Positions 43,541-51,989 of a stretch of DNA of 64,000 nt are shown one piece after another. Each line of letters starts with the position of its first letter. Positions within the stretch are counted from its first letter, which is position 1. Made by a program: the position numbers and the translations under genes. The notes under the pieces were generated by a model that saw only the letters and a program-made list of their open reading frames with translations, was not told the DNA's origin and ran no database searches. The DNA comes from a bacterium 336/3. Its GTDB lineage: Bacteria > Bacteroidota > Bacteroidia > Cytophagales > Thermonemataceae. Location of the stretch: contig LJIE01000001.1 of the NCBI GenBank assembly GCA_001281695.1, positions 2,432,586 to 2,496,585 on the forward strand, in the 5' to 3' direction.

Positions 43541-44404
43541 TTAGGCTTTCATGGCTTTCAGACTAATATCCATACTTTTAATGGAATGGGTAAGAGCTCC
43601 CACCGAAATAAAATCAACACCACATTCTGCGACAGCAGCAATAGTATCGTATGTGATGCCTCCAGAGGCTTCTGTTTCAACTTTGCCTGCAATCATGGCT
43701 ACAGCTTCTTTCATCATGGTTGTATTCATGTTATCAAGCATAATTACATCCACGCCACCCACTTCAAGGGCTTCTTGTACTTCCTGAAGATTTCTGGTTT
43801 CTACTTCAATTCGTAGCTTTTTACCTGTTTCTTTGAGGTAATTTTGTGCTGCCAAAACAGCTTTTTGGATGCCACCTGCATAATCTATGTGGTTGTCTTT
43901 GAGCATAATCATGTCGTATAAGCCAAAACGGTGATTTTTACCTCCACCAATCCATACAGCCCATTTTTCGCAAATTCTGAAATTGGGTGTTGTTTTGCGG
44001 GTATCTAATAATTTGGCTTTGGTATGAGCTATTTTCTGATTGAGTATATCAGTGAAAGTAGCAATACCACTCATACGTTGCATACAATTGAGAACGAGGC
44101 GTTCAGCTTTTAAAATAGACTGAGCTTTCCCTTCTACATACAACCCAATTTGTCCTTTTTCTACTTTTGTACCATCTTGTATGCGTACATCTACTTTTAA
44201 ATCTGCATCTACTCTATCAAAAATAATCTGAGCAAGCTCCATACCTGCAAGAATACCATTATCTTTGATAATGAGTTGGGCTTTGCCCATAGCGTTATTG
44301 GGTACAGACGAAAGGGAAGAATGGTCTCCGTCACCTACATCTTCTTTCAAGGCATTGTCAATGAGGTTATAAAGAGCTTCGTCGTTGGCGTAAGATGGTC
44401 GCAT
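43541..44404 (-). CDS. nadC: Nicotinate-nucleotide pyrophosphorylase (carboxylating)
   Basis: NadC converts quinolinate and PRPP to nicotinate mononucleotide, CO2 and pyrophosphate in NAD synthesis. The 287-residue protein has the full type II phosphoribosyltransferase fold: an N-terminal domain with KEDVGDGDHSS, then ERLVLNCMQRMSGIAT, LLDTRKTTPNFR (substrate Arg/Lys) and GGGKNHRFGLYDMIMLKDNH. The C-terminal barrel ends with EVETRNLQE, DVIMLDNMN and EASGGITYDTI. The nadA and nadB partners are not in the window. Two genes upstream on the same strand is a DUF4783 gene, a neighbour I associate with nadC in Bacteroidota. Confidence 0.95.
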   Translation of the reverse strand: MRPSYANDEALYNLIDNALKEDVGDGDHSSLSSVPNNAMGKAQLIIKDNGILAGMELAQIIFDRVDADLKVDVRIQDGTKVEKGQIGLYVEGKAQSILKAERLVLNCMQRMSGIATFTDILNQKIAHTKAKLLDTRKTTPNFRICEKWAVWIGGGKNHRFGLYDMIMLKDNHIDYAGGIQKAVLAAQNYLKETGKKLRIEVETRNLQEVQEALEVGGVDVIMLDNMNTTMMKEAVAMIAGKVETEASGGITYDTIAAVAECGVDFISVGALTHSIKSMDISLKAMKA

Positions 44405-44509
44405 AAAAAAATTGTTTTATGAATATAAAGTCAAAAATAATCAAGAAGATGATATTTTAAAATGTAGAGCCTAAATATTCTATCAATTAAAATTTATATT
44501 CTTTGATGC

Positions 44510-44563
44510 AATGGATGGTTAAATCCATTTCAAGTATCTGATAAATCATAATCTCTGTCAGAT
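44510..44563. other. Two small hairpins in the gap upstream of nadC
   Basis: AATGGAT/ATCCATT (44510-44529) and ATCTGA/TCAGAT (44536-44563) form two adjacent 6-7-base stems in the 219-base gap between the membrane-protein gene and nadC. They may mark the end of the upstream transcript. No T-run is present, so I do not call a terminator. Confidence 0.3.
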
Positions 44564-44623
44564 TTGATATACAAAAAATGATAGTTAATTAATTATTTTC
44601 ATCTAAAAAAGATACAATATTTT

Positions 44624-45349
44624 TTAGAGTCTTATTTTCCTTAGAATATTTTTAGTTTTTTTATCTAATTGAAATAGACATCCTTTGTTGGCAATAATGA
44701 TAATATCATCTATAGTGATTGTGATGGGAGCTTCGATGGCATCATAATGGTCTTTGTTTTCTAATATATATGAGGGTAGGTCATCAGAGGAGAGAACTTT
44801 GTATGAGGGGTAATTGAGTGTAGCATCTTTTTGGGTAACTTCTCTATTTACTCTTTCAAGCGTTTTGGCATTGAAGGTGTGTTTTCTATAAACATATGAG
44901 TTTCCATATTTACTGGAATGTTCAACATAATCAAATACATAGAGCAGGTGATTATTGGTATATAGCTTTTCAATTTTATATGCATAACCATAAACACTGA
45001 AGTTCCCTTGTATTAAAAAATAAATTATAATTACTAAAAAGAATAAGAAGGTTGTAACTTCTACCCATTTGCCAAAGGAAGTAATATAATGGATAATGTA
45101 GCCATAGAAGATTATAATAATAGCTGTAAATAATAATATTTCTGTAAATAATAACAAAAACCAACCCAATCCAGAACTATAATAAAAGTCTGCTAAATTA
45201 TTGGGAGTGGCTACTTCACCTCTCATAAAACGTTCCATAATTAGTGTCAAGGAGAATATTAGCACACCCAATAACATAAATATAATTATATTTTTTTTTG
45301 TGTCTTTGCTTTTGTTTATGATTTTTTTTGTGTATTTATTTTTATTCAT
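44624..45349 (-). CDS. Multi-pass membrane protein of unknown function
   Basis: The 241-residue product is lysine-rich at the N-terminus and has four hydrophobic segments (about 22-40, 56-76, 78-95 and 99-117). A C-terminal soluble domain of about 110 residues follows, with LLYVFDYVEHSSKYGNSYVY, ITITIDDIIIIANKG and a basic end. I recognise no family. The AT-rich composition and long poly-T and poly-A tracts in its 5' region set it apart from nadC and DUF4783 on either side. Inserting between those two genes, it may be a later arrival. Confidence 0.6.
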   Translation of the reverse strand: MNKNKYTKKIINKSKDTKKNIIIFMLLGVLIFSLTLIMERFMRGEVATPNNLADFYYSSGLGWFLLLFTEILLFTAIIIIFYGYIIHYITSFGKWVEVTTFLFFLVIIIYFLIQGNFSVYGYAYKIEKLYTNNHLLYVFDYVEHSSKYGNSYVYRKHTFNAKTLERVNREVTQKDATLNYPSYKVLSSDDLPSYILENKDHYDAIEAPITITIDDIIIIANKGCLFQLDKKTKNILRKIRL

Positions 45350-45468
45350 GTTTATAAAAAAATTATTAGTTTAGAAAAATTCTTTTATGCTAGAATTTTT
45401 TAATAGTAAAAAAACATCATTAACGAAGCATAATGATAGACATAAAACAATCCTTTTTTACAAAAAAT

Positions 45469-45495
45469 AGAGGCAAGTAAAAACCTGCCTCTTGT
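45469..45495 (-). terminator. Terminator of the DUF4783 gene
   Basis: On the minus strand AGAGGCA pairs with TGCCTCT, followed by TATTTTTTG, just downstream of the stop codon at 45519. Confidence 0.7.
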
Positions 45496-45518
45496 AAAAT
45501 ATGTCATAGTTATGTAAT

Positions 45519-45920
45519 CTATTCTTTAATAAGGGTAAAGTCCAGAGCATCAATCATATATTTCCCTTGATGCACTTTTACTTTCATAAAAACTCGATAA
45601 GAACCATTTTGTGAAGCATATTTACTGATGGAGTAGCTCACACCAGAATTATTGCCTCTGTGATAATTTTCAAAACCATCAGTGGGAGGGTTCTTTCCAA
45701 AAAAATCCTTCATGACAAATTCTGCTTGATTTTTACTATAGTTTTGTTTTTTGCCATCAAAATTTAGTTCTACGGTTTCGCCAAAATGTCGGGAAAGACC
45801 TTTAGAGTTACCTTGCTTGATGTAAGCCTCTGCGTCTGATATTTCTTTTTGCTGTGCAAATGCTATTGTACTACCTAAAACTATCCAAATCAATAACAAA
45901 CTAAGTATATGCTTATTCAT
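45519..45920 (-). CDS. DUF4783 exported protein
   Basis: The ATG at 45920 starts MNKHILSLLLIWIVLGSTIAFAQ, a signal peptide; an ATG at 45962 would add 14 residues and is less likely. The mature 110 residues follow DUF4783, an NTF2-like fold: SDAEAYIKQGNSKGLSRHFG, then VELNFDGKKQNYSKNQAEFV, KDFFGKNPP and YRVFMKVKVHQGKYMIDALD. The family is largely restricted to Bacteroidota. Its function is not known. It has its own terminator and is divergent from the dehydrogenase gene at 46070. Confidence 0.85.
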   Translation of the reverse strand: MNKHILSLLLIWIVLGSTIAFAQQKEISDAEAYIKQGNSKGLSRHFGETVELNFDGKKQNYSKNQAEFVMKDFFGKNPPTDGFENYHRGNNSGVSYSISKYASQNGSYRVFMKVKVHQGKYMIDALDFTLIKE

Positions 45921-46010
45921 TCCAAAAATACGGGTTTGATGTGTTTGCAATAATACTATCAAATTTCGTGCTTTTTTTTATAGATGTAATAAAAAACTCA
46001 ATTTCGAGTA

Positions 46011-46042
46011 ATTGTCAAAGTCAAATACATTTGTTATTTTTG
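46011..46042 (+). promoter_or_regulatory. Promoter of the dehydrogenase gene at 46070
   Basis: ATTG at 46011-46014 and TATTTTTG at 46035-46042 with 20 bases between match the Bacteroidota -33/-7 consensus, 28 bases before the start codon. Confidence 0.5.
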
Positions 46043-46069
46043 CCAAAAACCAATTAAAACCCAATATTT

Positions 46070-47272
46070 ATGAAGTTAGGTGTTATTAGAGAAGGGAAAA
46101 TTCCCGTAGATAGACGTGTAGTATTATTGCCAGAACAGTGCAAAAAAATTGAACAAGATTTTCCTGAAGTAAAAGTATTTGTGCAGTCGAGTGTGGTTCG
46201 TTGTCTCAAAGACGAAGAATATGAAGCTCTTAATCTGCCTGTTATGGAAAATATGGATGAATGTGATGTGCTTGTAGGCGTGAAAGAAGTCCCTATCAAA
46301 GATTTAATACCTAACAAAACTTATTTCTTTTTTTCACATACCATCAAAAAACAAGCATATAATAAAAAATTATTGCAAGTTTGTTTAGAAAAAAAAATTA
46401 GACTCATTGATTACGAGTGTCTTACAGATATAAAAGAAGAAAGAATTATTGCTTTTGGGCGTTATGCAGGCATTGTAGGGGCATATCATGCGTTTCGTAC
46501 ATGGGGGCTTAAATACAGACTCTATGAGCTTCATAGAGCCATTGATTGCAAAGATTATGATGATTTACTCAAAGAACTTAAAAAAGTACGTTTGCCAAAC
46601 ATCAAGATAGCTATTACAGGCAGAGGGCGTTCAGGAAAAGGTGCTATCGAAATTGTAAAAGCTCTTAATATCAGGCAAGTAAGCCCAGAAGAATATTTGA
46701 ATCAAACTTTCAACGAGCCCGTTTTTGTGGTGTTGGCTTCTTCAGATTATTACAAAGCAAAAAATACAAATACTCCATTCGATAAGTTTTATGACAATCC
46801 AGAACTTTTTGAATCTGATTTTGTAAAATATGCCAATCAGACAGATTTGTATATTTCTACTCACTTCTGGAATCCAAAAGCTCCTAAACTATTTACGTTG
46901 GAAGACTCCAAAAGCCCCAATTTTAAAATTAGTATCATTGCAGATATTACCTGCGATATAGAAGGCTCAATTCCTACAACCCTAAGAGCTTCAACAATTG
47001 CAGACCCACTTTATGATTTTAACCCAGAAACAGGACAAGAGGAGAGGGCTTTTAGTAATCTGAATAATATTACCATGATGGCAGTAGATAATTTGCCTAC
47101 AGAACTTCCTTTTGGTGCTTCTAAAGATTTTGGTGAGCAATTTATGAAACAAGTATTGCCTCAGTTTTTTAACGGAGATAAAGATAAGGTTTTGGAAAGA
47201 GCTACCATTGCTCAAAATGGCAAACTGACACCCTATTTTACATATTTGCAAGATTATGTAGATGGGAAATAA
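46070..47272 (+). CDS. Saccharopine/alanine dehydrogenase-like NAD(P)-dependent oxidoreductase
   Basis: The N-terminal domain (1-130) has the AlaDH/PNT pattern: MKLGVIREGKIPVDRRVVLLP and VGVKEVPIKDLIPNKTYFFF, then SHTIKKQAYN. A Rossmann segment follows around 185-205 (KIAITGRGRSGKGAIEIVKAL), with Gly-rich loop GRGRSG. The C-terminal part contains SIIADITCDIEGSIPTTLRA, the acidic block of saccharopine dehydrogenases of the LYS1 kind. The 400-residue size fits that group. The reaction in Bacteroidota is uncertain because the diaminopimelate route makes lysine there. It precedes the DUF3667 gene by 72 bases. Confidence 0.78.
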   Translation: MKLGVIREGKIPVDRRVVLLPEQCKKIEQDFPEVKVFVQSSVVRCLKDEEYEALNLPVMENMDECDVLVGVKEVPIKDLIPNKTYFFFSHTIKKQAYNKKLLQVCLEKKIRLIDYECLTDIKEERIIAFGRYAGIVGAYHAFRTWGLKYRLYELHRAIDCKDYDDLLKELKKVRLPNIKIAITGRGRSGKGAIEIVKALNIRQVSPEEYLNQTFNEPVFVVLASSDYYKAKNTNTPFDKFYDNPELFESDFVKYANQTDLYISTHFWNPKAPKLFTLEDSKSPNFKISIIADITCDIEGSIPTTLRASTIADPLYDFNPETGQEERAFSNLNNITMMAVDNLPTELPFGASKDFGEQFMKQVLPQFFNGDKDKVLERATIAQNGKLTPYFTYLQDYVDGK

Positions 47273-47344
47273 AAAAAATGCAATTTGAATAATGTTTCAA
47301 GAATTTTAAACGTTTATTTGCCAAATACAAAACAATATTGATAC

Positions 47345-48529
47345 ATGATTTCTCTGGAAAAAGGTCTCTTAAATGGAACACACTGTCCCAATTGTGGGAC
47401 AGAACAATATACGGATTCTTCACATTGCCATAAATGTGGACAAAAACATTTAGACATCAGAAAGTCTGCTTGGAGTTTTTTTAAAGATTTTTTAGATACC
47501 AACTTCAATTTCGATAGCAAGGTATTTAAAACAGGTTTGTATTTAATTTTTCGACCAGGCTATCTGACCAGAGCATTCATTGAGGGTAAAAGAAGTGCCT
47601 TTTTACCTCCTATTCGTCTGTATATTTTTTTCTCAGTGTTCTTTTTTGCAGGTCTGGTTGCCAGTGTTCCACATGTCAATGAAATAACAGACGAAGAGAA
47701 AGTAGAACGAAGAAAAAAAGATTCTATTACCTTTGCCAACCGACAGAAACGGATGGAAGAAGACAGGTTCAATGTATCTAAAAGTAAGAAAAAAGGTAAA
47801 AAGCCAAAAACAGAGATAGAAAGGGATATCAATGTGCGAGAAATTGAGAAAGCTTTACAGGTAGAACAAGTATATCTAAAATTATCTAAACAAAGCTTAG
47901 ATTCTAGTGCAAAAAGTAAGATAGATACAGCTTTTACCAAAGACCTCAAATATCTGAAATATCTAAGAGAGAAGCCTTTCGATATCAATTTCAGTTTTGG
48001 TAGAAAATCCGAACCAAAGGCTAATATTAAGCTGATAGATGTTTATACTTTGCCTGTGGACTCAATTTTCAAAAAATACCAGATTACACAAACATGGCAA
48101 AAAGTTCTTTTCAGACAAAGTATCAAAACAGCCAAGGACCCTGATGGTTTTATCAGAGATTTTGTAGGCTCTAAGTTGTGGTGGGCAACCCTTCTGATGA
48201 TTCCTTTTATGGCTTTGATGCTCAAATTGTTGTATATTCGCCGTAAACGATATTATTCAGAACATCTGATATATGGTTTTCATTTCTTTAGTATCACATT
48301 ACTTTTGGGTATTCCTATTTTTTATATCAAGGATGAGGATGCTCAAGGAATTTATTTTGGCATTTTCTTTTTAGTAACAGTTATCTATCAGATTATTTCA
48401 CAAAGAGTTGTTTATGAGCAGGGTTGGATAAAAACTATCATAAAGGCTTTCTTATTACAATTTCTTATCTTTATAGGGTCCATATTTTTTATGATATTTG
48501 CAGCTATTATAGGATTATTGATGTTATAA
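47345..48529 (+). CDS. DUF3667 zinc-ribbon membrane protein
   Basis: The N-terminus carries a zinc ribbon, Cys14/Cys17 (CPNC) and Cys28/Cys31 (CHKC). The DUF3667 core follows: DFLDTNFNFDSKVFKTGL and LPPIRLYIFFSVFFF, the first membrane helix. A long charged coiled region (about 110-250) is followed by several membrane helices (about 282-300, 315-334, 340-356 and 372-394). DUF3667 proteins are common in Bacteroidota and have no known function. The gap downstream leads to an unusual hairpin set before the fasciclin gene. Confidence 0.85.
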   Translation: MISLEKGLLNGTHCPNCGTEQYTDSSHCHKCGQKHLDIRKSAWSFFKDFLDTNFNFDSKVFKTGLYLIFRPGYLTRAFIEGKRSAFLPPIRLYIFFSVFFFAGLVASVPHVNEITDEEKVERRKKDSITFANRQKRMEEDRFNVSKSKKKGKKPKTEIERDINVREIEKALQVEQVYLKLSKQSLDSSAKSKIDTAFTKDLKYLKYLREKPFDINFSFGRKSEPKANIKLIDVYTLPVDSIFKKYQITQTWQKVLFRQSIKTAKDPDGFIRDFVGSKLWWATLLMIPFMALMLKLLYIRRKRYYSEHLIYGFHFFSITLLLGIPIFYIKDEDAQGIYFGIFFLVTVIYQIISQRVVYEQGWIKTIIKAFLLQFLIFIGSIFFMIFAAIIGLLML

Positions 48530-48593
48530 TAATTACAGTTGAGAAAGATTATCTTACAACTGAGCTATCAGATTTGACAGTTCAGCATGGTTC

Positions 48594-48658
48594 TCATAAC
48601 CATAAGAAAAAATGAGGGTTATGAATACAGATTTTGTATCACTAAATCCTCATTTTTT
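48594..48658 (+). promoter_or_regulatory. Attenuator-like pair of competing hairpins before the fasciclin gene
   Basis: TCATAACC (48594-48601) pairs with GGTTATGA (48617-48624). AAAAAATGAGG (48607-48617) pairs with CCTCATTTTTT (48648-48658), and the inner loop contains ATACA/TGTAT. The two helices interlock, so they compete or form a pseudoknot. The second ends in a T-run one base before the fasciclin ATG at 48659, so it could stop readthrough from DUF3667 or act as a leader. Confidence 0.45.
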
Positions 48659-50077
48659 ATGAAAAGAATAATTTTTAAAACGAGCTTAAAATCTTTAGCT
48701 ATTACAACTCTAATCGCAGGTAGTATAGCAAGTTGCAAAAAAGATGATCCAGCACCTGTTCCTAATAATCAAAAAACTATTACACAAATCGTAACAGACG
48801 ATTCTAATTTCAGTTTTCTGGAAGCAGCTGTTCTGAGAACAGGCTTGCAAAACGCATTATCTGCCGATCCTGGAACGCTCACAGTGTTTGCTCCAACCAA
48901 TGATGCCTTCAAAGCAGCTGGTTTTGCTACAGAAAATGATGTGAGAAATGCTGATGTAGCGACCCTTACAAGCATTTTACAAAACCATGTACTGACCACA
49001 GAAAGAAATGCTGGGAGTTTGGTGAATGGAGAAATCCTAAATACACTTTCCAATAAACCACTAGTAATCAGTAAAGGTAGTAGCGTGGTTGTGAATAATG
49101 CAACAGTCAGTACAGCCGATTTAAAAGCAAAGAATGGGACAATTCATGTTGTCAATTCTGTAATAGTTCCACGTACTTCGATTTTAGATGCAGCTTTAGG
49201 AAATGCTAATCTCTCTCTATTGACAACAGCAGTAGCCAATGTAAGTAGAAATACCTCTACGAATGTAGCTGCACTTCTTATCAGAGCTGTTGATCAAAAA
49301 TTAACAGTATTTGCTCCAACCAATGATGCTTTTACAGCAGCAGGATTCAATCAGGCATTTTTATCAAATCCAGCAAATGCTTCTGCAATATTAAGTATTT
49401 TAACCTATCATGTATTGAATGGTCAGGTAAATGCTAGTCAGGTGCCTGCTGGACCCAATGCAAGTGTGAACACTTTTGATGGCTCACGCCCTGTTTATGC
49501 GACTCGTAATGGAAATGGTGTGTTTATCAATGGTATTCGTGTGGCAACTGCCGATGTATCAGCAGATAATGGGGTAGTTCATGTAATAGGAAGTGTTTTG
49601 ATACCACCTGCTGGCACACTTACCAATTTAGTAGCAACAGATACACGTTTTAGTCGTTTATTGAGAGTTATTCAGTATGCAGATGCCAATACAAGCCCTT
49701 CAGCAGGTTTAGCAAATCTTCTTAGTGGAACAGCTAATAGTCCATTTACAGTATTTGCTCCAGTAAATGATGCTTTTAACTTCTTAGATGCTAATTCTAA
49801 CGGAACTCTAGAAGATAGCGAATTGGCAGCTGTTGGAGCTTCAGCTTTGGCAGATATTGTTCGCAGACACGTAGTGGTTGGCTCAAGAGCATTTTCTTCC
49901 GATTTATCCAACGGACAAACTATTACAGTAGCCAATGGTACACTTTCTGTTTCTATCAGTGGTTCAACAGTTACTCTTACACCAAATTCTTCAACACCTG
50001 TAAGTGCTAATGTTCTTGTTACCAATGTAATGGGTACAAATGGAGTAGCTCATGCTATCAATAATGTATTAAGATAA
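48659..50077 (+). CDS. Fasciclin (FAS1) domain lipoprotein
   Basis: The ATG at 48659 gives MKRIIFKTSLKSLAITTLIA and a lipobox SIASC with Cys26; the upstream ATG at 48587 lies inside the hairpins and is rejected. The mature chain has three FAS1 domains, each with the TVFAPTNDAF signature (about residues 72, 218 and 368) and an ending HVVNSV/HVIGSV/HAINNV. The third carries an EF-hand-like loop, DANSNGTLEDSE. FAS1 domains mediate adhesion at surfaces or in the matrix. Lipidation suggests attachment to the outer membrane. It is followed by a terminator and by a LytS/LytTR pair. Confidence 0.92.
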   Translation: MKRIIFKTSLKSLAITTLIAGSIASCKKDDPAPVPNNQKTITQIVTDDSNFSFLEAAVLRTGLQNALSADPGTLTVFAPTNDAFKAAGFATENDVRNADVATLTSILQNHVLTTERNAGSLVNGEILNTLSNKPLVISKGSSVVVNNATVSTADLKAKNGTIHVVNSVIVPRTSILDAALGNANLSLLTTAVANVSRNTSTNVAALLIRAVDQKLTVFAPTNDAFTAAGFNQAFLSNPANASAILSILTYHVLNGQVNASQVPAGPNASVNTFDGSRPVYATRNGNGVFINGIRVATADVSADNGVVHVIGSVLIPPAGTLTNLVATDTRFSRLLRVIQYADANTSPSAGLANLLSGTANSPFTVFAPVNDAFNFLDANSNGTLEDSELAAVGASALADIVRRHVVVGSRAFSSDLSNGQTITVANGTLSVSISGSTVTLTPNSSTPVSANVLVTNVMGTNGVAHAINNVLR

Positions 50078-50085
50078 AACAATTT

Positions 50086-50123
50086 TCAGCTCTAAATGCT
50101 TTTAGTATTTAGAGCTGATTTTT
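50086..50123 (+). terminator. Intrinsic terminator after the fasciclin gene
   Basis: TCAGCTCTAAAT pairs perfectly with ATTTAGAGCTGA across a 9-base loop, followed by TTTTT. Twelve base pairs. Confidence 0.85.
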
Positions 50124-50136
50124 AATATAGGTTAGT

Positions 50137-51174
50137 ATGCTTTTTTCACATAAATACAGATACATTTTTATTTTATTACTCGGATTGTATTCTTATTTCA
50201 ATACAGTTCTCACAGAAGTGTTCGAATTCTATCCCATTCATGCTCCTTCTATTTATATTATTTCTGTTTTTTTATTAATTACAGCAATCATATGGGAAGG
50301 AAATAGAGTTTTGCAACGCTTATTGCCTCAAAAAGTTATTATTTCAGGAAAAAAAGTACATTTCTTAATCATACAATTTCTTTCAAGTTTACCAATTGCC
50401 TTGCTGGCAGGTTTTCTACCCACATATCTGATAGGCACTTATGGCTTAGATTATGAATGGTCTCAAATTTTGCTTCCTCTCAAATTATCTATCGTATTTA
50501 GTTTTCGGGTAAGTTTATTTTTACATTGTTTGAATGTCATTTCTTATTATATTAGTCAGTATCAACAAAAACTTTTGGAAGCGGAAGAACTCAAAAGGAC
50601 ATCCGTTCAGGCTCAACTTCAATCTTTAAGAAGCCAAGTAAATCCTCATTTCTTGTTCAATAATCTGAATGTACTTTCCTCATTGATACTCAAAGATGCT
50701 CATACAGCCAATGAATTTGTTGAGCAGTTCTCTAAAGTATATCGTTATGTCTTAAAAAGCCATGAAAGAGAGCTAACACCACTAAATGAGGAACTGGACT
50801 TTATACAATCATATTTATATCTTCTACAAAAAAGATTTGCTGATAACCTCATTGTCGATATCAAGATTGAGCAAAAATATCTGGAATACAGCATTGTACC
50901 TGTAGCACTTCAGATGCTGTTAGAAAATGTAATCAAACATAATATCGTGTCTCAAAAAAAACCACTCAAAATACTGATTTACACAGACTCAGATGCTCAC
51001 ATTATTGTATGTAATTCGCTCCAACGTAAAACTCTCTTAGAAAAAGATTCAACACTTGTAGGGCTTAAAAATATAGCCAAACATTATCAGTTATTGAGTC
51101 ATAGAAATATTGAAGTTATTGAAGATGAAGACTTTTTTAAAGTAAAGTTACCACTTATTGACGTTCAGTTATGA
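50137..51174 (+). CDS. LytS-type sensor histidine kinase
   Basis: Four membrane helices lie at about 8-24, 38-54, 74-100 and 112-138, with little extracellular sequence. A short coiled linker (QYQQKLLEAEELKRTSVQ) leads to the His_kinase domain with phospho-acceptor His171 in QVNPHFLFNNLN. The ATP-binding part has ALQMLLENVIKHN (N box) and the shortened G box LVGLKNIAKHYQL. The 3' end overlaps the response-regulator gene by 4 bases (ATGA). It begins 14 bases after the fasciclin terminator, so it may have no separate promoter space beyond the terminator region itself. The signal is unknown. Confidence 0.9.
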   Translation: MLFSHKYRYIFILLLGLYSYFNTVLTEVFEFYPIHAPSIYIISVFLLITAIIWEGNRVLQRLLPQKVIISGKKVHFLIIQFLSSLPIALLAGFLPTYLIGTYGLDYEWSQILLPLKLSIVFSFRVSLFLHCLNVISYYISQYQQKLLEAEELKRTSVQAQLQSLRSQVNPHFLFNNLNVLSSLILKDAHTANEFVEQFSKVYRYVLKSHERELTPLNEELDFIQSYLYLLQKRFADNLIVDIKIEQKYLEYSIVPVALQMLLENVIKHNIVSQKKPLKILIYTDSDAHIIVCNSLQRKTLLEKDSTLVGLKNIAKHYQLLSHRNIEVIEDEDFFKVKLPLIDVQL

Positions 51175-51944
51175 AAATACTAATTGCAGAAGATGAGGCT
51201 CTTGCTTCAGAAAGACTCCAATTATTGCTCAAACAATATGATGCTTCCATTGAAATAGTAGCTTCTTTAGATTCTGTTGAAGATATCATTGAATTTATGA
51301 CTCAAAACCCTTCACCAGACTTACTATTGCTGGATATTCACCTCTCTGATGGGCATATTTTTGAGCTATTTCATCATATACAACTTCATGTACCCATTAT
51401 TTTTACAACTGCCTATGATGAATATGCTTTAAAAGCCTTCAAATACAATAGTATAGACTATTTGTTAAAACCCATTCGTTTAGAAGAATTAAGTCTGTCT
51501 CTCAAAAAATACAAAACGATTCAAGAATATCATCAACAAGCCATTCCAAATATAGATGTGATAGTGGATGCTCTCAAAAAAAATATACAAGCATCTCATT
51601 ATCAATATAAGTCAAGATTTTTAGTAAAATATGGAGATAAAATGCAGTATCAAGATATAGAAGATATAGCTTATTTTTATACAGATGAAAAAGCTTGTTT
51701 TTTAAGTAATATACAAGGAAAACGTTTTATTATAGAATATACTTTAGAACAACTAGAAAATATATTAGACCCTGCTTTATTTTTTAGAATTAATAGAAAA
51801 TTTATCCTAAAAATCAACGCTATCAAGGAGTTTAAAAGTTATATTAACAGTCGTTTGAAGATTTTTTTAGAACCTCACATCAATATGGATGTCATTGTGA
51901 GCAGAGAAAAAGTACAATTCTTTAAACAATGGATAGATCAATAG
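51171..51944 (+). CDS. LytTR-family response regulator
   Basis: The receiver domain has Glu7-Asp8 acidic residues (IAEDEA), phospho-acceptor Asp55 in LLLLDIHLSDG and Lys100 in DYLLKPIRLEE. The C-terminal LytTR domain (about 145-257) contains VKYGDKMQYQDIEDIAYFY, FRINRKFILKINAIK and a basic end. It is cotranscribed with the sensor upstream. The barrel gene 45 bases downstream is a likely target or partner, and the fasciclin lipoprotein upstream is another. Confidence 0.92.
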   Translation: MKILIAEDEALASERLQLLLKQYDASIEIVASLDSVEDIIEFMTQNPSPDLLLLDIHLSDGHIFELFHHIQLHVPIIFTTAYDEYALKAFKYNSIDYLLKPIRLEELSLSLKKYKTIQEYHQQAIPNIDVIVDALKKNIQASHYQYKSRFLVKYGDKMQYQDIEDIAYFYTDEKACFLSNIQGKRFIIEYTLEQLENILDPALFFRINRKFILKINAIKEFKSYINSRLKIFLEPHINMDVIVSREKVQFFKQWIDQ

Positions 51945-51989
51945 CGTTATGCAACATAATTGCACATATTACTACTTATCTTATTTTTT

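Noticed and set aside
43551-43816. Plus-strand frames opposite nadC
   Set aside because: Antisense to a conserved enzyme with all its motifs.
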